This document shows positions 6,582 to 15,900 of a stretch of DNA of 23,147 nucleotides, piece by piece. Source of the stretch: GWF2-43-63 sp035390965. Its GTDB lineage: Bacteria; Bacteroidota; Bacteroidia; Bacteroidales; DTU049. The stretch's first letter is position 1; each line of letters begins with the position of its first letter. Below the pieces are notes generated by a model, which searched no databases, had not been told where the DNA came from, and saw nothing but the letters and a program-made list of their open reading frames with translations. Location: NCBI GenBank assembly GCA_035390965.1, contig DAOPKE010000042.1, forward strand, positions 1-23,147. The letters are read 5' to 3'. A program made the position numbers and the translations under genes.

Positions 6582-9212
6582 CTAAAATATTTTTCTGTTA
6601 TACGCATTCAACAACATAGCAGCTGTATTGATGTGATAGCCGCTGAAATGATAATAAACAGCGTTTTCCGAAATAAATAAAACTTCCGGATATGATAATT
6701 CTTTGCCCGAGGAAATTTTCAATTGCTCAGCAAACTGGCCTTTTAAATCCGAAAGCCAGACAACATTGTCAGGCAATCCGGGCCACAATTTCATATCGAA
6801 TGAAGCTGCTGGTTTTTCTTTTGGAAGTACCAGAAAAATATTTCTGTTCAGCTTGTCAAAATCAGTTTTGCTTTGTGTCAACTCTGTCAGAAAGTGCTTG
6901 CCAGGCTCAGTTGAGGGGTCTATCAAAGCAATAATGTTACTGGAACTATTCGATATTGCATTGAAAGAAATTACAGAATCTTTATTCAGATATTTCATTT
7001 CAAAATCACCTTTGAATTGAAAAAGAGATTCCGGGAAAACTGCTGATTCCTGCTGATAAAGTCTGATTCGGACCGTATCACTTTTTTCGGGAATATGCAA
7101 AAAACTCCAGTTTGTCAGCACACTCCCGTCGGGAAGACGGTTCCCTGTCATAATTCTGTAAACACCTGGCTCCAGTTGCATGTTAACCGGAAACACATCC
7201 ATGCTTTCGTCATATTCATAATCAAGTGTCTGAAAACGGCCATCAATCAGGCGCGCAATGGTATAACTGGTATAATACTTTGGCGTAAAACCAACATTAA
7301 ATATATGCACAGGTACCTTCTCAACATCAGGTGCAGCCGCACTTCTGAACACCGATATCCATTTGTCTTTGCTGTAATACTGCGGAATATAGGTTGCAGG
7401 TTCCAATCGCGCAGGAATTCCGAAACTGCGGCAACAAGCCACAAAAAACACATTACGCGAATAAGCATCGGCTGCTCGCAATTTCATAACACTGCCCGGA
7501 AACAAGGTCACACCATAATAATTGTTTTCGGTATCCAGTTTAATGTTGCTGTTTATCCACGCCATTAGGTTTTCAGGATTTTTTTTGAACGACTTTATTT
7601 CCTTTTTACTGAAACTGTTTTGAAGTTCGCTGCGCCATGAGCTCAGCAGCTCGCGCCCGATGCGGGGACTCAGTACATATTTCGTATAAATATCTTCCGG
7701 ACAATTGTTGCACGAAAATCTTTCAGCGTTCATCAAATGATTCAATAAAATATCCGCCCGGGTATCGCGCAAATCTTTTTCGCTGATCACAGAAAGCAGT
7801 TCCGCAGCGGTTTCTTTGTTGTCAGCACGATTATAAAACGATGCAATTTCGGAATAATTACCACGGCTTTTCAAAATAAAATTCACCATCGCTTCACCGT
7901 AACGATCATTTTTATATTGCTCACGCAACGAAACGGTATCGGGGAAAGTGACTTCGTAAGCGGCTCTGATGACATCTTCCTCTTTCAAACGGCGATCGTT
8001 TTCTTCTTTTTTTGAAGTGGTTGGTGTTACTGTTTTACCCAACGAAGGTGGTAAAATCTGAAAAGCAAACACAGAACTGTCCTGTTGAATTTCATAAGGA
8101 TCGAAAATGATTTCGAGCACCGATTCCTGTTCAGATGGAAACAATTTCCATGTGAAATCTTTCCCATCATTCACCCAAATCATCAGATCTCCGAAAGCTG
8201 TTTCAATGCTGCATCGGCCATCATTGCCGGTTTTCAGCGAAGCAAAAGTAAAAAACTCAGAATAGTTGTACACCTGAAAATCAACCATTATTCCCTCTAT
8301 GGGTTTTCCTTGTGCATCCACAACCTTCACGACGGCTTGCTTAGATGGTGCATAATTCGACAATAAATTGAGTTTCGAATACAAAGGTTTCTGCACCAAA
8401 GTTTTTTCGGGACCATTGTATTGTCCGAATGTGTTTGTATGCACCATAATGGCTCTGGTAGCGGGCCCCGAGAACCAGCCCATATTGAGTTCCGGATCGG
8501 GTTCGCAGGCGCCCATGAAATACCATTTCCCATCAACCCAAACTTCAACCCATGCATGATTGTCGTCGGTGTGCGCCCAGCGCGGCGTGTACACTTGTCG
8601 TGCAGGAATTCCGATGCTGCGCATGGCTGCAACCGTAAAAGTACTTTCTTCGCCGCAGCGGCCATAAGCGGTTTTGATGGTTGCCAGCGGCGATGATGTA
8701 CGCTCATCGGTTGAACGATAGGCCACTTTTTCGTGACACCAGTGATTGACTTCGAGTGCAGCATCGTACATGTTCATGCCTTGTACACGTTCTTTCAACT
8801 CAGGCAGGAACACAGCCCGCGCTTCATCTGGATTTTCATTATTCACACGAAAAGGCAAAACAAAATGCATAAATACTTCTGCTGGGATCGATTTACCCCA
8901 TGAAAACTCGCTTCTGGTTCGCAAAGCCAGTTGCGCCATGGATTTGAAATATTCAGGACTTAAATTCGCAATATCGCTCAAAGGCGCATAGGCAATCAGA
9001 AATTTAGTAGCTTCGGCCAGTTCTGGTGTTTCCGCTTTTTCAACAACCGCAAACAAATCCGGAAGTCGCGCTCCAAATGTAGCTTTTCGATCACTGAACA
9101 ATTTGTTCATGTTCTCATACGCAACCTTATCCTTCATCAGCACCTGCGAAAACAAAGGCGCAGCGCCGATTGTAATTCCCCAAACCGCAACAAATAAAAG
9201 AAGACTCTTCAT
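6582..9212 (-). CDS. Secreted protein with active and degenerate transglutaminase-like domains
   Basis: An 876-residue protein with an N-terminal signal peptide (hydrophobic to about residue 20, then FSQ). Residues about 150-265 form a transglutaminase-core domain: YGRCGEESTF (Cys186), RSIGIPARQVYTPRW, DDNHAWVEVWVDGKWYF (His219) and CEPDPELNMGWF, where E237 or D239 would be the third catalytic residue. A carboxypeptidase-regulatory-like beta domain follows (about 293-350). A second transglutaminase-like stretch near 578-605 (LRAADAYSRN...RSFGIPARLE) has Ala583 where the nucleophilic Cys should be, so it is probably inactive. The final ~140 residues (735-876) look like a thioredoxin-like fold without a CXXC. 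Such domains usually act as cysteine peptidases or amidases on the outside of the cell. It lies 9 nt after GH20 and 2 nt before cutC in one operon, so a role in freeing glycans or glycopeptides is plausible; the reaction is unknown. Confidence 0.88.
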   Translation of the reverse strand: MKSLLLFVAVWGITIGAAPLFSQVLMKDKVAYENMNKLFSDRKATFGARLPDLFAVVEKAETPELAEATKFLIAYAPLSDIANLSPEYFKSMAQLALRTRSEFSWGKSIPAEVFMHFVLPFRVNNENPDEARAVFLPELKERVQGMNMYDAALEVNHWCHEKVAYRSTDERTSSPLATIKTAYGRCGEESTFTVAAMRSIGIPARQVYTPRWAHTDDNHAWVEVWVDGKWYFMGACEPDPELNMGWFSGPATRAIMVHTNTFGQYNGPEKTLVQKPLYSKLNLLSNYAPSKQAVVKVVDAQGKPIEGIMVDFQVYNYSEFFTFASLKTGNDGRCSIETAFGDLMIWVNDGKDFTWKLFPSEQESVLEIIFDPYEIQQDSSVFAFQILPPSLGKTVTPTTSKKEENDRRLKEEDVIRAAYEVTFPDTVSLREQYKNDRYGEAMVNFILKSRGNYSEIASFYNRADNKETAAELLSVISEKDLRDTRADILLNHLMNAERFSCNNCPEDIYTKYVLSPRIGRELLSSWRSELQNSFSKKEIKSFKKNPENLMAWINSNIKLDTENNYYGVTLFPGSVMKLRAADAYSRNVFFVACCRSFGIPARLEPATYIPQYYSKDKWISVFRSAAAPDVEKVPVHIFNVGFTPKYYTSYTIARLIDGRFQTLDYEYDESMDVFPVNMQLEPGVYRIMTGNRLPDGSVLTNWSFLHIPEKSDTVRIRLYQQESAVFPESLFQFKGDFEMKYLNKDSVISFNAISNSSSNIIALIDPSTEPGKHFLTELTQSKTDFDKLNRNIFLVLPKEKPAASFDMKLWPGLPDNVVWLSDLKGQFAEQLKISSGKELSYPEVLFISENAVYYHFSGYHINTAAMLLNAYNRKIF

Positions 9213-9221
9213 ATAGTTTAT

Positions 9222-11477
9222 TTACTCTACAATAATTTCATCCAAAAACAACCATGTCTTTCCTCCTGCACCCGGGTGCCAGTCGGGGTTTTGGCGCATT
9301 GCACTGCAATATACTTTTACAAACTTCACTTTCTGTACTTTGAAAGAAACCATCAAATCCTGAACAGAAGTAGCTGCATCGGTCTGTGGAACATTGTTTT
9401 CAACTTCGCCCACTTTTTTCCAATCCGCTGCATCAGCCGATACAAAAACTTCCAGTTTCAGCGGATGATAAATCCATGCCCCCGTGCTTTGCAGCGAGCC
9501 AACACTTACTTTGCTGATTTTTGTTTTTGCACCGAGGTTAACGATGGCTTCGAAATCAATTCCTTCGTAGCCCTGCCAGAGGTTGTCGCGATAGGAGTAT
9601 GTACCACGCAGTCCGTCGGTCATGTTGGTATCTCCACCGGCCACATATTTTTTATGGAACGGATAAGTGATAGTATATTCTTTCCCAAGCGCTTTATGCC
9701 AGCAAACTTTTCTCGATTCCACAGCAGTTTTTCCCGAACCTTCGCGCATAGCCGCAACCTTAATCTCAGCGCTGGTTTTCATAACAACCGGTACGGTATA
9801 TTTTACCGAATTGAAATCAGGATCACTGCCATCGGTGGTATAATACATGGTCAGACCCGGCTGCCCGTGCTCAACAACAGCAACAAATGCATTCTGTGCT
9901 TTATCAAATGAGGTGGTCAATTTTATCGGATCGCGCTCGTAGCCATATTGTACATTCATCTGATCGAGACGTTTATAATGGACGGCTAAGCGATCATGAA
10001 ATTCCTTGAAATTTCTTCCAGTGGGGTCGGACCACATGACCTCGCAAAGAGCACACAGACGCGGAAACACACGGCTGTCAATCACTTCCTGCGGTGCCGT
10101 TTCGGTCCACATGCAGCATTCGACACCTATAATATGATGACGTTTGTCGGCGGGCAAATCAGCAGGAACCGGTTCAAAAGAATACACATGTTCGAGATTT
10201 GTGCTGGTGGTGCTGTAATCGAAATAACAATGACTGGTAGGCGACATGATAGCATCGTGTCCCTGCATGGCCGCTTCCATGCCGCCTTCCATGCCCCGCC
10301 ACGACTGCACCGTTGCCGACGGGGCCAGTCCGCCTTCAAGAATTTCGTCCCAGCCAATTAACTGGCGTCCGTGTGCATTCAGAAATTTTTCAATCCGCTG
10401 ATTAAAATATCCCTGAAGTTCTTCTTCCGATTTTATGTTTTCGGACTTCATGCGCGCCTGACATTTCGGACAGGCTTCCCAACGCACTTTCGGAGCTTCG
10501 TCGCCACCAATATGAATGTATTTTGATGGAAACAAATCCATCACTTCAGTAAGGACATCCTGCAGAAAAATAAAAACCGAATCATTGCCTGCGCAATAAA
10601 TATCATTAAATACACCCCAGCGCTTTTCAACTTCAAAAGGTCCGCCGGTACAGGATAATTGCGGATATGCAGCCAGGGCCGCAACACTATGGCCCGGCAT
10701 TTCAATTTCGGGGATCACTGTAATATAGCGTTCGGCCGCATAGGCAACTACTTCGCGGATCTGATCCTGCGTGTAAAAACCGCCATAGACACTGCCATCG
10801 TCTTCTTTGCGCCAGGCGCCCACTTTCGTCAGCTCCGGATATTTTTTTATTTCAATCCGCCACCCCTGATCTTCGGTCAGATGCCAATGAAAAACATTCA
10901 TTTTATGATAGGCCAGTAAATCGATGTAGCGTTTTACAAATTCCACATCCATAAAATGGCGACAACAATCCAGATTCATTCCACGCCACGAAAACCGGGG
11001 TTTATCAGAGATTTTCGCACATGGCAATTTTATCGATGCAATATCAATGTTTTTCTCATATCCAAAACCAACAGGCATCATCTGACGCAAAGTCTGGAAA
11101 GCATAAAATATTCCTGTCTCCGTCATTGCAATGATTTTTATTTCATTGCCACTGACTACCAAATGATAACCTTCGGAACCGCACCACTTAGCCGAATCAT
11201 CACGTAAAACAGAAATATACCTGATGTTTTTATGTCGCACCGAATCAAATTGCAAAGCGACACCAGTTGATGTAAACAGCTGATTTACAAACAAATGCGA
11301 TGTTCGCAAAATTCCAGGACTTGTTTCGGCAAGCATGCGAACACTTGCATCAAAATTAAAAACTCCGGAACCAACAGAAATACTCAATGGCTTGGGAATA
11401 AGGTTAACATTCTGATTCTGTGCTGATAAAACAGTTATCAAAGAGAAGAATCCAACGAAGAATCCAAATTTTTTCAT
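9222..11477 (-). CDS. Secreted GH20 beta-N-acetylhexosaminidase with F5/8 C domain
   Basis: Releases terminal beta-linked GlcNAc/GalNAc, outside the cytoplasm. The frame also extends 10 codons upstream to a TTG at 11507, but the ATG at 11477 begins a clean signal peptide (MKKFGFFVGFFSLITVLSAQ), giving 751 residues. Domains in order: GH20b N-terminal domain (about 22-150), then the catalytic barrel with RFSWRGMNLDCCRHF, MNVFHWHLTEDQGWRIEI, VIPEIEMPGHS, the catalytic pair in IHIGGDEAPK (Asp326-Glu327), QLIGWDEILEGGL, QSWRG and CMWTE. A chitobiase-C-like beta domain (about 520-585, with TMYYTTDGSDP) and a discoidin/F5-8 type C domain (about 605-751) end the protein and could bind carbohydrate. 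All key residues for substrate-assisted catalysis (Asp-Glu, Trp) are present. First gene of the operon with the transglutaminase-like gene and cutC. Confidence 0.96.
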   Translation of the reverse strand: MKKFGFFVGFFSLITVLSAQNQNVNLIPKPLSISVGSGVFNFDASVRMLAETSPGILRTSHLFVNQLFTSTGVALQFDSVRHKNIRYISVLRDDSAKWCGSEGYHLVVSGNEIKIIAMTETGIFYAFQTLRQMMPVGFGYEKNIDIASIKLPCAKISDKPRFSWRGMNLDCCRHFMDVEFVKRYIDLLAYHKMNVFHWHLTEDQGWRIEIKKYPELTKVGAWRKEDDGSVYGGFYTQDQIREVVAYAAERYITVIPEIEMPGHSVAALAAYPQLSCTGGPFEVEKRWGVFNDIYCAGNDSVFIFLQDVLTEVMDLFPSKYIHIGGDEAPKVRWEACPKCQARMKSENIKSEEELQGYFNQRIEKFLNAHGRQLIGWDEILEGGLAPSATVQSWRGMEGGMEAAMQGHDAIMSPTSHCYFDYSTTSTNLEHVYSFEPVPADLPADKRHHIIGVECCMWTETAPQEVIDSRVFPRLCALCEVMWSDPTGRNFKEFHDRLAVHYKRLDQMNVQYGYERDPIKLTTSFDKAQNAFVAVVEHGQPGLTMYYTTDGSDPDFNSVKYTVPVVMKTSAEIKVAAMREGSGKTAVESRKVCWHKALGKEYTITYPFHKKYVAGGDTNMTDGLRGTYSYRDNLWQGYEGIDFEAIVNLGAKTKISKVSVGSLQSTGAWIYHPLKLEVFVSADAADWKKVGEVENNVPQTDAATSVQDLMVSFKVQKVKFVKVYCSAMRQNPDWHPGAGGKTWLFLDEIIVE

Positions 11478-11504
11478 ACTGGGGGGGATATCTGAATTTA
11501 TAAA

Positions 11505-11512
11505 CAAAGTTT
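11505..11512 (-). promoter_or_regulatory. Possible -7 box of the GH20 operon
   Basis: On the - strand AAACTTTG (7 of 8 to the Bacteroidota consensus TAnnTTTG) lies about 27 nt upstream of the GH20 ATG. No convincing -33 TTTG is visible at the right distance. The flanking gap (11478-11607) is A/T-rich and otherwise contains only a CCCCCC tract just before the start codon and the short direct repeat GGCAA CC GGCAA near 11583-11594; no clear terminator for the upstream L,D-transpeptidase gene is seen. Confidence 0.35.
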
Positions 11513-11607
11513 AAAAAAAAATACAATATGACGGCCATCTTTTATTTCATTTACCGCAATTTACACCAAAGGGATTGATTTTGGCAACCGGCAATTTTTT
11601 TAAAGTA

Positions 11608-12180
11608 TTATTTATGGATTCTTATTTTCGTATCATCATTGATAACATCATATATTTCAACAATATCTGCGTTTTTCAATGAGATGCAGCCCAACGTCCA
11701 GTTTTTATGCTGATCTATCCATTGGTCCTTCCCTTCAGGCACACCATGAATGCCCACTTCGCCCCCAATGGTGGCATCTTGCGGAATTTCACCTTCATCT
11801 TTTGCTCTTTTAAATTTCTTCCATGAGTCTTTATTGGGGTAATCGAGCCAGATAAAACGAGTCCAATTCCGGTGCGGATATTTGTCTCTTATACCAAAAA
11901 CTCCCTCCGGGGTACAACCATCGCCTTCCATACGCTTGTCATTCACCGGATCGGGCCCCAGCACTACCGGATAGCTTTTGAGGATTTCCTGATTATATTT
12001 TACATAGAGAGTGTATTTGCTTTTAGAAATAACGATTTGAATATCTTTCTTGTCAATATTCTTTTCATCAAGAACCTGACTAAGCGGAAGAGTATAATTA
12101 ATATACCTGGTCTCTTCTTTTTTCTCATCACCTGAACAGGAAATAAGCAAAACAGCAACAATAATAAAAAGTACTTTCAT
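11608..12180 (-). CDS. Lipoprotein L,D-transpeptidase (YkuD domain)
   Basis: Envelope enzyme that would use a catalytic Cys to form or trim peptidoglycan cross-links or attach proteins to the wall. The frame extends to a TTG at 12189, but the ATG at 12180 starts a normal lipoprotein signal (MKVLFIIVAVLLISC) with the acylated Cys at residue 15, giving 190 residues. The YkuD domain spans about 45-190: IVISKSKYTLYVKYNQE..., YPVVLG, TPEGVFGI, the GIHGV motif with His145 and the active-site motif TLGCISLKN with Cys165. The family is usually (S/T)HGCxRxxN; here the Arg position is Leu/Lys (ISLKN), as in many Bacteroidota homologs. It is divergent from the aminotransferase gene across a 74-bp gap and stands alone, not in the GH20 operon (130-bp gap with its own candidate promoter). 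Confidence 0.92.
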   Translation of the reverse strand: MKVLFIIVAVLLISCSGDEKKEETRYINYTLPLSQVLDEKNIDKKDIQIVISKSKYTLYVKYNQEILKSYPVVLGPDPVNDKRMEGDGCTPEGVFGIRDKYPHRNWTRFIWLDYPNKDSWKKFKRAKDEGEIPQDATIGGEVGIHGVPEGKDQWIDQHKNWTLGCISLKNADIVEIYDVINDDTKIRIHK

Positions 12181-12197
12181 CTGTTTCAATCTTTCTG

Positions 12198-12205
12198 CTA
12201 AAATA
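12198..12205 (-). promoter_or_regulatory. Possible -7 box of the L,D-transpeptidase gene
   Basis: On the - strand TATTTTAG matches 7 of 8 positions of TAnnTTTG and sits 17 nt upstream of the ATG at 12180. A TTG lies roughly 17 nt further upstream as a weak -33 candidate. The short leader and A/T-rich gap agree with a promoter, but the match alone is modest evidence. Confidence 0.3.
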
Positions 12206-12233
12206 ACGATTAATCATACACAATAATATTGCA

Positions 12234-12241
12234 TACCTTTG
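12234..12241 (+). promoter_or_regulatory. Bacteroidota-type -7 box for the aminotransferase gene
   Basis: TACCTTTG is an exact match to TAnnTTTG and ends 13 nt before the ATG at 12255, so the leader would be very short. A clear TTTG at the -33 position is not seen. The divergent gap 12181-12254 therefore probably holds promoters for both flanking genes. Confidence 0.5.
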
Positions 12242-12254
12242 AATTAATATAAAA

Positions 12255-12863
12255 ATGCAAACTTACAAACACAATCGTTTACCATTTTTAGAAACCATCC
12301 GGGTCGTTGATGGTATAATTGAATATTCTGACTATCATATAGAAAGAATGCGTCAGACCTGCTTATTTCATTACCATGAATTTGGTTTGGAGAAAATACT
12401 TGACAATTTGAGACTTCCTGAAAATGGAATATTAAAACTCAATATTTGGTACAACCAACACGAAAAAGAAATCAAAATTTCCGAATATGTACCGACTTCA
12501 ATAAAAAAAATCGAACTGATAGAATGTGATCCCGATTTTAATTATTCATTCAAATATTCCGACCGCAGCTATCTGAACAATCTTCTTAAATCCGCTTCCG
12601 GAGCTGATGAGATAATCATTGTCAAAAATGGAATGATCACCGATACATCCAAAGCCAATATTGTTTTCGAGAAAAACGGAAAATTCTATACACCCGATAC
12701 TTTTTTGCTGAATGGGACCATGAGGCAATATTTACTCGGATCGGGAAAAATTACAGAAGCCTCCATCTATGCTGAAAATATTTTCGACTACGAAAAAATG
12801 TACTTTATCAATGCATTGAATCCGTTGGGGAAAACACCGGTTTTTAATGGCCGCATTTTATAG
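12255..12863 (+). CDS. Class IV PLP-dependent aminotransferase/aminodeoxychorismate lyase-like protein
   Basis: A 202-residue cytoplasmic protein of the branched-chain aminotransferase/PabC superfamily. Recognisable parts: N-terminal LPFLETIRVVDG and the HIERM region (residues 28-32), YSFKYSDRSYLNNL with Lys100 as the probable PLP Schiff-base lysine, GADEIIIVKNGMITDTSKANIVF (cofactor-phosphate loop area), YTPDTFLLNGTMRQYLL and the closing YFINAL. The length is at the short end of the family (PabC is about 270), typical for the small Bacteroidota versions. PabC lyases make p-aminobenzoate for folate; no pabA/pabB is adjacent, so lyase versus D-amino-acid or branched-chain aminotransferase activity cannot be settled. 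It appears to be a single-gene unit behind an exact -7 box. Confidence 0.85.
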   Translation: MQTYKHNRLPFLETIRVVDGIIEYSDYHIERMRQTCLFHYHEFGLEKILDNLRLPENGILKLNIWYNQHEKEIKISEYVPTSIKKIELIECDPDFNYSFKYSDRSYLNNLLKSASGADEIIIVKNGMITDTSKANIVFEKNGKFYTPDTFLLNGTMRQYLLGSGKITEASIYAENIFDYEKMYFINALNPLGKTPVFNGRIL

Positions 12864-12907
12864 CGTTTCAATGTAAAATTCAAATGTTTACGAAATGTAA
12901 ATGTGTG

Positions 12908-12935
12908 AAATATTCAACTAAATTGAATATTTTTG
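12908..12935 (+). promoter_or_regulatory. Perfect 10-bp palindrome overlapping a TAnnTTTG box
   Basis: AAATATTCAA (12908-12917) and TTGAATATTT (12923-12932) are perfect inverted repeats around a 5-nt loop. The right arm overlaps TATTTTTG (12928-12935), an exact match to the Bacteroidota -7 consensus, 26 nt before the ATG of the giant gene. This could be an operator masking the promoter, or an A/T-only hairpin with trailing T's ending the aminotransferase transcript, or both. The remaining 98-bp gap contains no gene. Confidence 0.5.
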
Positions 12936-12961
12936 TTGTAGCATTTTTCTAAATTCCCACC

Positions 12962-15900
12962 ATGAAAAAACTATTTACACTCATTGCATTCGTGTTTTCG
13001 TGCACGATATTGTCAGCGCAAAGTATCACTGTTACTTCACCAAATGGCGGCGAAGTGTTGCCTGGCTGTACTATTAAAACCATTACCTGGACTTCGTCGG
13101 GAACTACGAATTATTATTCGATCGATTATTCCACCGACAACGGAAACACGTGGACATCGATTACCAGTTTCTACAATACAGTGTCAGGGACTTACAACTG
13201 GACAGTACCGAACACGTCATCGGGAATATGCCTCATCAGAATTGTTGACTCAAACAACTCATCGATTTTCGATATCAGCGATGCTGTTTTTACAGTCACA
13301 TCCCCATTGACGGTAAATGCACCAAACGGTGGTGAATCGTGGCAGGCAGGAACCTCGAAGAGCATTCAGTTCAATGCCAGCGGCACCTCAAATTATTACG
13401 ATATTTATTATTCGACCAACGCCGGGGCCAACTGGACATCCGTTGCAACCAACACCTACAATGTGTCCGGTACATACAACTGGAATGTTCCCAACACGCC
13501 TTCGACCAACTGTCTGGTGAAAATCAGCGATCACTCAAACACCTGTATGACCGACATCAGCAATGGATTGTTTACCATTACAGCTGCTGCATCATCTGTT
13601 ACAGTAACATCGCCAAACGGTGGCGAAACCTGGTATGTGGGTCAGTCAAAAAATATTACCTGGACAGCTTCGAACACCACCAATTATTATAACATCGATT
13701 ATTCGACCGACAATGGAACCACCTGGACATCGCTTGCAAGCTCATATTACGCGGTGACCGGAACTTTTCCGTGGACCGTTCCAAACACCCCGTCAACCAA
13801 TTGCATTGTGCGTGTGACCGATGCAAACAATCTGCCGGTGACCGATCAGAGCAACGCTGTATTTACCATTGCAGCTCCATTCATCACAGTTGTTTCGCCT
13901 AACGGCGGCGAAAGTTACGAATCGTGTTACGGACAATACATCAATTTTCAGTGTGGCGGCACGTCGAGTTATTACAAAATAGAATATTCAACCAACAACG
14001 GAACCAGCTGGACAACCATCAATTCATCGTATTATGCAACAGGATCCAATGTTTCATTTTTATGGAGCACCATTCCACAAAACAGCTCTGCCAACTGCCT
14101 TGTTAGGGTTACTGATGCCAACAAAGCCACGGTGCTCGATCAAAGCGATGCTACATTTACCATTGTTCCTAATGTAGAAATCATTGTCACCAGCCCCAAT
14201 GGAGGCGAATCGTGGGAAGTAGGAACATCCAGAATAATTACATGGGTGGCTGCACCAACTTCAACACGGTTTAATGTTTATTATTCGGTAAACAGCGGTG
14301 CAAGCTGGACATACATTAATAATACGTATTCAACAAGTCTCAGCTGGACTGTTCCCGACAATGAATCTACAACCGCTTTAATTAAAGTTGTTGACTACAA
14401 CAACAGTTGTATCAATGATGTAAGTAATACGGTTTTCACCATTGCGCCGCCGACGCCGGTCATCACTGTAACCAGCCCCAACACCAATGTTACGTGGTAT
14501 CAGGGAAACAGCAATACCATTTCATGGACATCGCAATATGTTGAATCGCCTTTTGTCACCATCGAATATTCAAGCGACAACGGAAGCAGCTGGAACACCA
14601 TCGCTGCTGTGACAGAAAACGACGGATCGTATTCATGGTTGATTCCGACAGTTGTCAGCAGTCAATGCCTCGTACGGGTTTCAGAGTATTTGAATCCTGT
14701 GGTGTTTGATGTCAGCAACACATCATTCAATATAGCAGCACCCTTTATTACTGTTACATCGCCCAATGGCGGAAACATTTTCGGTGGATGCGATGCGCAC
14801 ACCATCACCTACACCAAAGGCGGAATCAGCAGCAATGTGAAAATAGAGTACTCGCCTGATAACGGTGCAACCTGGGTGAATATCGTTTCGAGCACTTCTG
14901 CATCAGGATCCTATAACTGGAGTATTGTGGCTAATATTGCTTCAACACAGTGTCTCATCCGGGTATCGGATGCTGCTAATGCCACGGTAAATGATGTCAG
15001 CAATGCCGTTTTCACGATTGAGAAAAACGATGATATTTTTGTCACCTCGCCCAACGGTGGAGAATCTTTCGAAGTCGGAGCACAATATACAGTCAGTTGG
15101 GCAGCTGCTTCAGGGCACTCTCAGTTTTCAGTATATTATTCCTACGATAACGGAACAAGCTGGAGTACACTGTATTCAAGCATCTATTCAACTTCGTTTT
15201 CGTGGACCGTTCCCAATACCCCATCGGCAAACTGCCTGATAAAAGTGGTCGATTATAACAACAGCTGCATTTATGATGTTTCGAATGCCAATTTCAGCAT
15301 CGAACCGCCGCAGGCAATAATAACTGTCACCAGTCCAAATACCGCACAAACACTGTATGTAGCAAATTCGCATACCATCACCTGGACCCATCAGTACGAC
15401 GATGCCGATTTTGTGGGAATTGATTATTCGTATGATAATGGTGCCACCTGGATAAACGTAGTTTCTGTAACCGAAAATGACGGATCATATACATGGGCTT
15501 CGATTCCCAATACTCCATCAACACAATGTCTGGTGCGGGTTTACGAATATAACAACATGAGTCTGATTGATCAGAGCAATGTCAATTTCACCATTGCACC
15601 GCCCTTTATTGTGCTGAATCAGCCCAATGGTGGTGAAGTGATGACCGGTTGCGGAACCTATAACGTTACATGGACAAAAGGCGGCACCAGCAGTTATTAT
15701 TTCCTCGATTATTCACTGAACAACGGAACCACCTGGAATACCATCAACTCAAGTTATTATTCAACGGGTACCAATAATTCATTTTCATGGAATCCCGTTG
15801 TGAATCAAAGCTCCACGACTTGTCTGTTCCGTGTCAGGGATGCAAACAATCTGTCCACCGGCGATATCAGTCAGGCCGTATTTACGATTACACCAAACAC

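Noticed and set aside
8085..8764. Several open frames of 60-145 codons on both strands inside the transglutaminase-like gene
   Set aside because: They overlap a well-supported gene, lack family motifs and start signals, and look like shadow frames of its coding bias.
11583..11607. Intrinsic terminator after the L,D-transpeptidase gene at the GGCAACCGGCAA plus T-run
   Set aside because: The arms are direct, not inverted, repeats and on the - strand the run comes before, not after, the GC-rich part.
12181..12254. Riboswitch in the divergent gap
   Set aside because: Only 74 bp, A/T-rich, without conserved paired elements, and the leaders implied by the promoter boxes are far too short.
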